From Oscillospiraceae bacterium (GTDB lineage Bacteria; Bacillota; Clostridia; Oscillospirales; Oscillospiraceae): a stretch of DNA of 9,105 nucleotides. The notes below the pieces were generated by a model, which was not told the origin of the DNA, did not search any database, and was given only the letters and a program-made list of their open reading frames with translations. The position numbers and the translations under genes are program-made. This document shows, piece after piece, positions 5,835-9,105 of this stretch (the first letter of the stretch is position 1; each line of letters starts with the position of its first letter). The DNA is taken from NCBI GenBank assembly GCA_031266955.1, contig JAISAA010000006.1, positions 1-9,105 of the forward strand, read 5' to 3'.

Positions 5835-6655
5835 CGCTCGCCGCGGCATCCGAGCTTTCTTTGGAGGCGACGTTTGAGTGCGGGCAGTGCTTCCGCTGGA
5901 ACCGCGCCGGATCGCCGGCGCCGGACGGCGGCGTTGTTTATCAGGGCGTCGCGCTCGGCAGGGCGGCTCGGCTTACGCAGAACGGCGAAGGCATAACGAT
6001 CGACGCGCCGGAGGCGGATATACCGCTGTGGCGGGAGTATTTTGACTTATCGCTCGACTATGCGGAAATACGCCGCGGGCTGTCGGCCGACGTACATATG
6101 CGCCGCGCCGCCGAGTTCGGCGCGGGAATACGGATACTGCGCCAGGACAAGTGGGAGGCTCTCGCGAGCTTCATAATCTCGCAGTGCAACAATATCCCGC
6201 GCATCAAAAAAATCGTCGAAACGCTCTGCGCGCTTTTCGGGGATGAGCTTTCGCCCGGAAGCTACGCATTCCCGCCGCCGGAGCGTATCGCCGGGCTCAC
6301 GGAGGCCCAGCTCGCTCCGCTGCACTCGGGCTATCGGGCGCCGTATATCATAGAAGCGGCGCGCGCCGTGGCCTCCGGGGAGCTCCCGTTAGACGCGCTC
6401 GCGGAGCTTTCGGCGCGCGAGGCGGTGGCGGAGCTGAAAAAGCTGCCCGGCGTCGGGGAAAAGGTCGCGTCCTGCGCCGCGCTTTTCGGGCTGCACCTGC
6501 TCGACTGCTTTCCTGTGGACACTTGGATGAAAAAAGCGATCGCCGCGCATTACGGCGCGGAGCTTGACCCGGCGCGGTTTTCGCCTTACGCGGGAGTGGC
6601 GCAGCAGTATTTGTTTTATTACGAGAGAAGCGGAGGGAACTCCGGCGGTCATTGA
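5801..6655 (+). CDS. ogg: 8-oxoguanine DNA glycosylase / AP lyase (OGG1 type)
   Basis: 284 residues. It removes 8-oxoguanine from DNA and cleaves the abasic strand (base excision repair). The N-terminal OGG_N domain carries GQCFRW (28-33; human OGG1 has GQSFRW). QDKWEALASFIISQCNNIPRI (115-135) matches the OGG1 QDP-ECL-SFICSSNNNI-RI helix. The helix-hairpin-helix LPGVGEKVASC (215-225) holds the Schiff-base lysine K221, and FPVDTW (237-242) holds the catalytic aspartate D240. No C-terminal FeS cysteine cluster is present, which separates it from endonuclease III and MutY. Clostridial OGG enzymes are known to differ from human OGG1 in opposite-base discrimination; whether this one does cannot be told here. 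ATG at 5801 lies inside the end of trmB with AGGGGG about 8 nt upstream. Some databases label such proteins DNA-3-methyladenine glycosylase 2; the GQ-FRW motif argues for OGG. Confidence 0.94.
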   Translation: MRLYGDCAAGITLAAASELSLEATFECGQCFRWNRAGSPAPDGGVVYQGVALGRAARLTQNGEGITIDAPEADIPLWREYFDLSLDYAEIRRGLSADVHMRRAAEFGAGIRILRQDKWEALASFIISQCNNIPRIKKIVETLCALFGDELSPGSYAFPPPERIAGLTEAQLAPLHSGYRAPYIIEAARAVASGELPLDALAELSAREAVAELKKLPGVGEKVASCAALFGLHLLDCFPVDTWMKKAIAAHYGAELDPARFSPYAGVAQQYLFYYERSGGNSGGH

Positions 6656-6680
6656 CCGGCGGTTATGAATACGGGCTCTT

Positions 6681-6723
6681 AGCTCTGTGAGCTCGGTCAG
6701 GCTAAGCCTCGCGCACCTTTTTT
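6681..6723 (+). terminator. Possible weak terminator after ogg
   Basis: A 5-bp hairpin with triloop (agctc 6681-6685 / gagct 6689-6693) and an imperfect stem (gtgagc 6687-6692 with gcgcac 6711-6716, enclosing aggc/gcct) precede a T6 run at 6718-6723. The stems are weak, but the position between the ogg stop and the next promoter fits the end of the trmB-ogg unit. Confidence 0.35.
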
Positions 6724-6733
6724 GAATCCGCGC

Positions 6734-6762
6734 TTGACAGCAAGTCAAAAACGCTGTATTAT
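6734..6762 (+). promoter_or_regulatory. Strong sigma-A promoter for the ATPase transcription unit
   Basis: Perfect -35 TTGACA (6734-6739), a 17-nt spacer and -10 TATTAT (6757-6762, 5 of 6). The predicted start is near 6769, about 330 nt upstream of the ATPase start codon. The -10 overlaps the left arm of the inverted repeat at 6759-6803. Confidence 0.8.
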
Positions 6763-6803
6763 ATCATACGTTCGCGCGTTTTGCGCGCGGACGTATGATA
6801 TAA
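6759..6803 (+). promoter_or_regulatory. Long inverted repeat over the -10 and transcription start
   Basis: Outer arms ttatatcatacgt (6759-6771) and acgtatgatataa (6791-6803) pair perfectly over 13 bp. The stem continues with one G-T pair, six G-C pairs and a last G-T pair to a ttt loop, 20 bp in all. If transcription starts near 6769, the RNA begins almost directly in the inner GC-rich part of this hairpin, which would shield its 5' end. As DNA, the outer arms could equally be a repressor operator that occludes the -10. Confidence 0.7.
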
Positions 6804-6856
6804 CGTGCGTGAGCGCACGGGGCGCGCGCCGTAGGCGCGACGTGGATTGCGCCACG
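6804..6856 (+). other. Three adjacent short stem-loops in the ATPase leader
   Basis: Immediately after the long inverted repeat come cgtgcg (6804-6809)/cgcacg (6814-6819), cgcgcc (6825-6830)/ggcgcg (6834-6839) and cgtgg (6841-6845)/ccacg (6852-6856), with loops of 4, 3 and 6 nt. Back-to-back stems suggest a folded leader RNA, though the high GC content makes short stems likely by chance. I do not recognise a known riboswitch or T-box signature. Confidence 0.45.
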
Positions 6857-6904
6857 TTTCCCGCTGCCCGCAGGCACATTAAATTGAGAAAGAAGGTGGA
6901 CATT

Positions 6905-6973
6905 ATGAATATTCTGATGAAGTCACGCGCCGTTTTGTCCGCCGGAAAGTGTTCGCCGCAACGTCCTGATTAG
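6905..6973 (+). CDS. Putative 22-residue leader peptide
   Basis: ATG at 6905 follows a good AGAAGGTGG ribosome binding site and reads MNILMKSRAVLSAGKCSPQ plus RPD before TAG, ending about 40 nt before an intrinsic terminator. The position is that of an attenuator leader peptide. There is no run of one amino acid, so a classic biosynthetic attenuator is unlikely; ribosome stalling by a drug, by polyamine or by general translation stress could still couple translation to termination. The same frame extends upstream to 6722, but only this segment has a ribosome binding site. It may also be untranslated. Confidence 0.5.
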   Translation: MNILMKSRAVLSAGKCSPQRPD

Positions 6974-7014
6974 CCCACGCACGGTCAGCGCGCGCCCTTT
7001 TGACGGAGTTTACG

Positions 7015-7045
7015 CCGCCTCTGATTTCATCAGAGGCGGTTTTTT
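7015..7045 (+). terminator. Intrinsic terminator inside the ATPase leader (attenuator)
   Basis: A perfect 11-bp stem ccgcctctgat (7015-7025) / atcagaggcgg (7029-7039) with a TTC loop is followed directly by T6 (7040-7045). This is a canonical Rho-independent terminator. It lies between a strong promoter and the ATPase gene, with no other convincing promoter seen after it, so most transcripts should end here unless read-through is controlled. Confidence 0.9.
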
Positions 7046-7071
7046 GTTGCGTCGCAAAAGCGCAACGCAAC
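7046..7071 (+). other. Hairpin immediately after the terminator
   Basis: gttgcgt (7046-7052) pairs with acgcaac (7065-7071), and inside it cgc (7053-7055) pairs with gcg (7060-7062) around an aaaa loop, leaving a 2-nt bulge. It starts right at the end of the T-run and finishes 14 nt before the ribosome binding site of the ATPase gene. It could protect the read-through mRNA or affect translation. Confidence 0.5.
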
Positions 7072-7085
7072 TATCCCACAAATAT

Positions 7086-7092
7086 AAAGGAG
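7086..7092 (+). promoter_or_regulatory. Ribosome binding site deciding the ATPase start
   Basis: AAAGGAG lies 9 nt before an in-frame TTG at 7102. No comparable site precedes the in-frame ATG at 7132 or the in-frame TTG at 7000, which also lies on the wrong side of the terminator. Confidence 0.7.
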
Positions 7093-7101
7093 AATATATT
7101 A

Positions 7102-8886
7102 TTGAACAGACTTCACTATTTTTTCACGCATATGGAAGAAAAAGACGCCCGAACCTATCGCCCAATGTATGACGGCGACATCGCCTACTACGTAGACGGA
7201 AAGATTGCGCCCGAGCACGACAACGACCCCACTTACTGGCACAACGATAACGAAATCAGCTTCACATTCGAGCTCACGCACAAGCTCGCCCCGGATAAGC
7301 CGAGCGTCACGATAGCGATACCCGCCGAAAAGCTTGGGATCGAGCGGTATACGCCGGCGGCGGCGGACTTCGCCCTGCGCTCGCTGAAAAAGCATATCAA
7401 CGAGCTGAACGCGCCGCTGAGCTCGCGCCGCCCGGCCTACGAAACCGGACGGTATTACGCTTACGAGCCGGGCGGCGAGGTGCTGGTCCGCAACGCCGCG
7501 TACTTCGCCGAATGTGAGGGCAAAAGCTACTTAGGCCCAAAAGGAATTATGGCACAATTCCTTACGGGAGAGGACGCCCCGCGGCCCCGGATGTGCCTTT
7601 GCCTGCTATTGCAAGTCCAATTGCCGCGCGGGAAGCTTAAACGCGCGGAAGCGATGCTCGTGAGAGACCTGCCGAATATGATCGATAAATACCTCGCGTG
7701 GTTCGACGTTTACGCGCTCGGGCGCGCGCTTGCGCTTGAGGAAAAACAGGGCGCGATACGGGCGTGGCTGAAAAGCGGCGGGTGCTCCGCGTTTATCGCG
7801 AACGGCAGCATACTCGCGCGGGAGGGGGACACGGACTTGCCGATGAAGGGCGCGGTGCCGTTTATATCGCCCCCGGGCGACGAGATAGAAGTCGCGGGCG
7901 TGCGCGGGATGGGCTGGCGGCAGGGCGTGAGTGTTATAACCGGCGGCGGGTATTCCGGAAAATCGACTTTGCTGGACGCGCTTGCCGCCGGGATATACGA
8001 CCACATAGAGGGCGACGGAAGAGAGCTCTGCGTCACTGACGATTCCGCGGTGACGATCGCCGCGGAAGACGGCCGCTGCGTGACAGGCGTGAATATCTCG
8101 CCGTTTCTGCAATGGCTGCCGGGCGGAGACCCTAAACGCTTTTCGACGTCAAGGGCGTCCGGCTCGACGTCTCAGGCCGCGAATATAATGGAGGCTGCGG
8201 ACTGCGGCGCGAAGCTCTTGCTGATAGACGAAGACCGCAGCGCGACGAACTTTATGATCCGCGACGCCTTGATGCGCCGCCTGATAGAAAAAGAACCGCT
8301 GACGCCGTTCACGGACCGCGCCGGCGAGCTGTTCGCGGCGCTCGGCGTGTCCTCCACGCTTGTCATCGGCGGCAGCGGAGAGTATTTATCCGTCGCGGAC
8401 CGCGTTTATATGATGGACGAGTTCACGCTGCGCGACGTGACGGACCGCGCGCGGGAGTTATCATCGCCGCGCGCGGCGGACAGCTTCCCCGCGCCGGCGG
8501 ACTGGGACAATCGCCGCGCGCTGCGACGGGAAGGCTTTTCGCCGATCCCGCGCGGCGGGTCGGGCGAGCGCCTGGAAGTGACGGACTCCGGCTTTGTCAT
8601 AATAGGCGATGAGTTCATTGACACGCGCGCGCTGGGCGACTTGGCGTCCCCGGCGCAGATAGACGCGCTGGCGTTTATGCTGCTGTGGCTCGAACGCCGC
8701 GGCTTGCCGAAGAACGGAGATCGATCTCCGGATTTAGATAAGCTGTACGCGCAAATAAACAGAGACGGCCTCGAGAGCGTGTACACGAACTTTTTTACGA
8801 CCTGCAACCGCTTTCTCGCCCTGCCCCGCCGGTTTGAGCTGACGGCGGCGGTGAGCCGGATGCGCGGCGCGCCGCCGCCCGCATAA
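7102..8886 (+). CDS. PF09818-family 'ABC-class' P-loop ATPase
   Basis: 594 residues from TTG 7102 (ATG 7132 is the alternative). The nucleotide-binding core is complete: Walker A GGGYSGKST (281-289, K287); the family block GDGRELCVTD...EDGR-VTGVNISPFLQWLPGG; the ABC signature-like SGSTSQAANIMEA (353-365); Walker B LLLIDED (372-378); SATNFMIRD; and TLVIGGSGEYLSVAD. These blocks are diagnostic for PF09818, a soluble ABC-fold ATPase family without membrane domains. The N-terminal 270 residues are the family's own substrate domain, and the C-terminus (DTRALGDLASPAQIDALAFML) also fits. A eukaryotic structural relative, trypanosome MRB1590, binds RNA in a pore; bacterial function is unknown. It has its own promoter and sits behind an attenuator-like terminator, so expression is probably conditional. 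Confidence 0.92.
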   Translation: MNRLHYFFTHMEEKDARTYRPMYDGDIAYYVDGKIAPEHDNDPTYWHNDNEISFTFELTHKLAPDKPSVTIAIPAEKLGIERYTPAAADFALRSLKKHINELNAPLSSRRPAYETGRYYAYEPGGEVLVRNAAYFAECEGKSYLGPKGIMAQFLTGEDAPRPRMCLCLLLQVQLPRGKLKRAEAMLVRDLPNMIDKYLAWFDVYALGRALALEEKQGAIRAWLKSGGCSAFIANGSILAREGDTDLPMKGAVPFISPPGDEIEVAGVRGMGWRQGVSVITGGGYSGKSTLLDALAAGIYDHIEGDGRELCVTDDSAVTIAAEDGRCVTGVNISPFLQWLPGGDPKRFSTSRASGSTSQAANIMEAADCGAKLLLIDEDRSATNFMIRDALMRRLIEKEPLTPFTDRAGELFAALGVSSTLVIGGSGEYLSVADRVYMMDEFTLRDVTDRARELSSPRAADSFPAPADWDNRRALRREGFSPIPRGGSGERLEVTDSGFVIIGDEFIDTRALGDLASPAQIDALAFMLLWLERRGLPKNGDRSPDLDKLYAQINRDGLESVYTNFFTTCNRFLALPRRFELTAAVSRMRGAPPPA

Positions 8887-8905
8887 GCGGGCGCACGGGA
8901 ACCGC

Positions 8906-8933
8906 GTAGGGGCACGGCATGCCGTGCCCCTAC
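8906..8933. repeat. Perfect 28-bp REP-like palindrome
   Basis: gtaggggcacggca (8906-8919) is followed directly by its exact reverse complement (8920-8933). It begins 20 nt after the ATPase stop codon. As RNA it would form a GC-rich hairpin, which could stop exonucleases or act as a weak bidirectional terminator, but no T-run follows on either side. A diverged copy is at 2691-2718. Similar GTAGGGGC(A/G)CGGC palindromes are dispersed in many bacterial genomes. Confidence 0.85.
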
Positions 8934-9105
8934 TACTCCAAAACATCAAAAAGTATACAAATCAAGCAAGATGTGGTAAACTGCCAGCACAAAGCAAAAA
9001 GGAAGGCGGGATACCAGATGGAAAGCAACGCGATTATGCTCAGCGAAGAGCAAAGGGAAGAACTCGAAAAATTCTCAAAAAGCGGGATCCACAGCGCAAT
9101 GCAAA
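8934..9105 (+). mobile_element. Probable left end of an IS630-family insertion sequence
   Basis: The transposase start is preceded by an AT-rich stretch (8934-9000), unlike the GC-rich genes to its left, consistent with the element's terminal region beginning between the palindrome and 9017. IS630 elements insert at TA; candidate TA sites are present (for example in tactact near 8931-8937 and gtatac near 8955), but without the right end the inverted repeat cannot be fixed. Confidence 0.45.
9018..9105 (+). CDS. IS630-family transposase, N-terminal fragment (continues past the window)
   Basis: ATG at 9018 with GGAAGG 11 nt upstream; 29 codons are visible before the right edge. The sequence MESNAIMLSEEQREELEKF followed by SKSGIHSAMQ matches the start of IS630-type transposases (LS-EER-ELE-...RSG-HSA...). 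In these the N-terminal helix-turn-helix region binds the element ends and a later DDE domain cuts DNA. The catalytic part lies outside the window, so intactness cannot be judged. Confidence 0.7.
   Translation, partial: MESNAIMLSEEQREELEKFSKSGIHSAMQ

Noticed and set aside
6722..6904. 83-codon open frame from 6722 across the leader
   Set aside because: It begins upstream of the predicted transcript start and spans the inverted repeat; the translation is Arg/Cys-rich noise. Only the last 22 codons have a ribosome binding site.
6905..6973. Amino-acid biosynthesis attenuator
   Set aside because: The peptide has no run of Trp, His, Phe, Leu, Thr or Ile codons, and the downstream gene is not biosynthetic.
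7000..7101. Upstream TTG start at 7000 for the ATPase
   Set aside because: It has no ribosome binding site and would place the intrinsic terminator 7015-7045 inside the coding region. TTG 7102 has AAAGGAG at good spacing.
7606..8112. Long minus-strand open frames within the ATPase gene (also at 8406-8915)
   Set aside because: They are antisense shadows of a gene with strong family motifs, caused by GC-rich codon bias.

Overview
The window looks like a piece of a GC-rich, low-redundancy anaerobic Bacillota (Clostridia-type) chromosome, quite possibly from an uncultured gut or sludge lineage. This placement is inference. It rests on a secreted protein with an S-layer homology (SLH) domain, sigma-A promoters with strong AGGAGG-type ribosome binding sites, frequent GTG and TTG starts, a clostridial OGG1-type glycosylase, a BTAD regulator, and a PD-(D/E)XK-transposase-type protein tail.

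Layout. Positions 1-2525 (minus) hold most of a large surface protein: signal peptide, nine Gly-rich beta-strand repeats, an Ig-like module, a Pro-rich linker, an InlB-like segment and an SLH domain cut by the left edge. Its promoter (2646-2674) lies above two perfect tandem hairpins in the 5' leader. A divergent promoter (2794-2822) drives a 79-residue gene resembling only the tail of Rpn/PD-(D/E)XK transposase-nucleases. Positions 3230-4447 (minus) encode a regulator with a winged helix, a BTAD domain and a degenerate GGDEF-like domain. It is transcribed away from a 145-residue conserved protein of unknown role (4691-5128, plus), which is followed by trmB (tRNA m7G46 methyltransferase) and an overlapping ogg (8-oxoguanine DNA glycosylase). 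These three plus-strand genes may form one operon.

After ogg a new transcription unit starts. It has a near-consensus promoter (6734-6762) overlapping a 20-bp-stem inverted repeat, three more small stem-loops, a 22-codon leader ORF and a textbook intrinsic terminator (7015-7045). A further hairpin follows, then a TTG-initiated PF09818 'ABC-class' ATPase of 594 residues (7102-8886). This is the layout of a premature-termination (attenuation) leader, although I recognise no known riboswitch or amino-acid attenuator class in it. The right end has a perfect 28-bp palindrome, of which a diverged copy sits at 2691-2718, and the first 29 codons of an IS630-family transposase.

The best candidates for something undescribed are the regulatory leader of the ATPase gene, the BTAD/pseudo-GGDEF regulator with its divergent 145-residue partner, and the twin-hairpin leader of the SLH gene. 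I see no defence system, CRISPR array, rRNA or tRNA gene.
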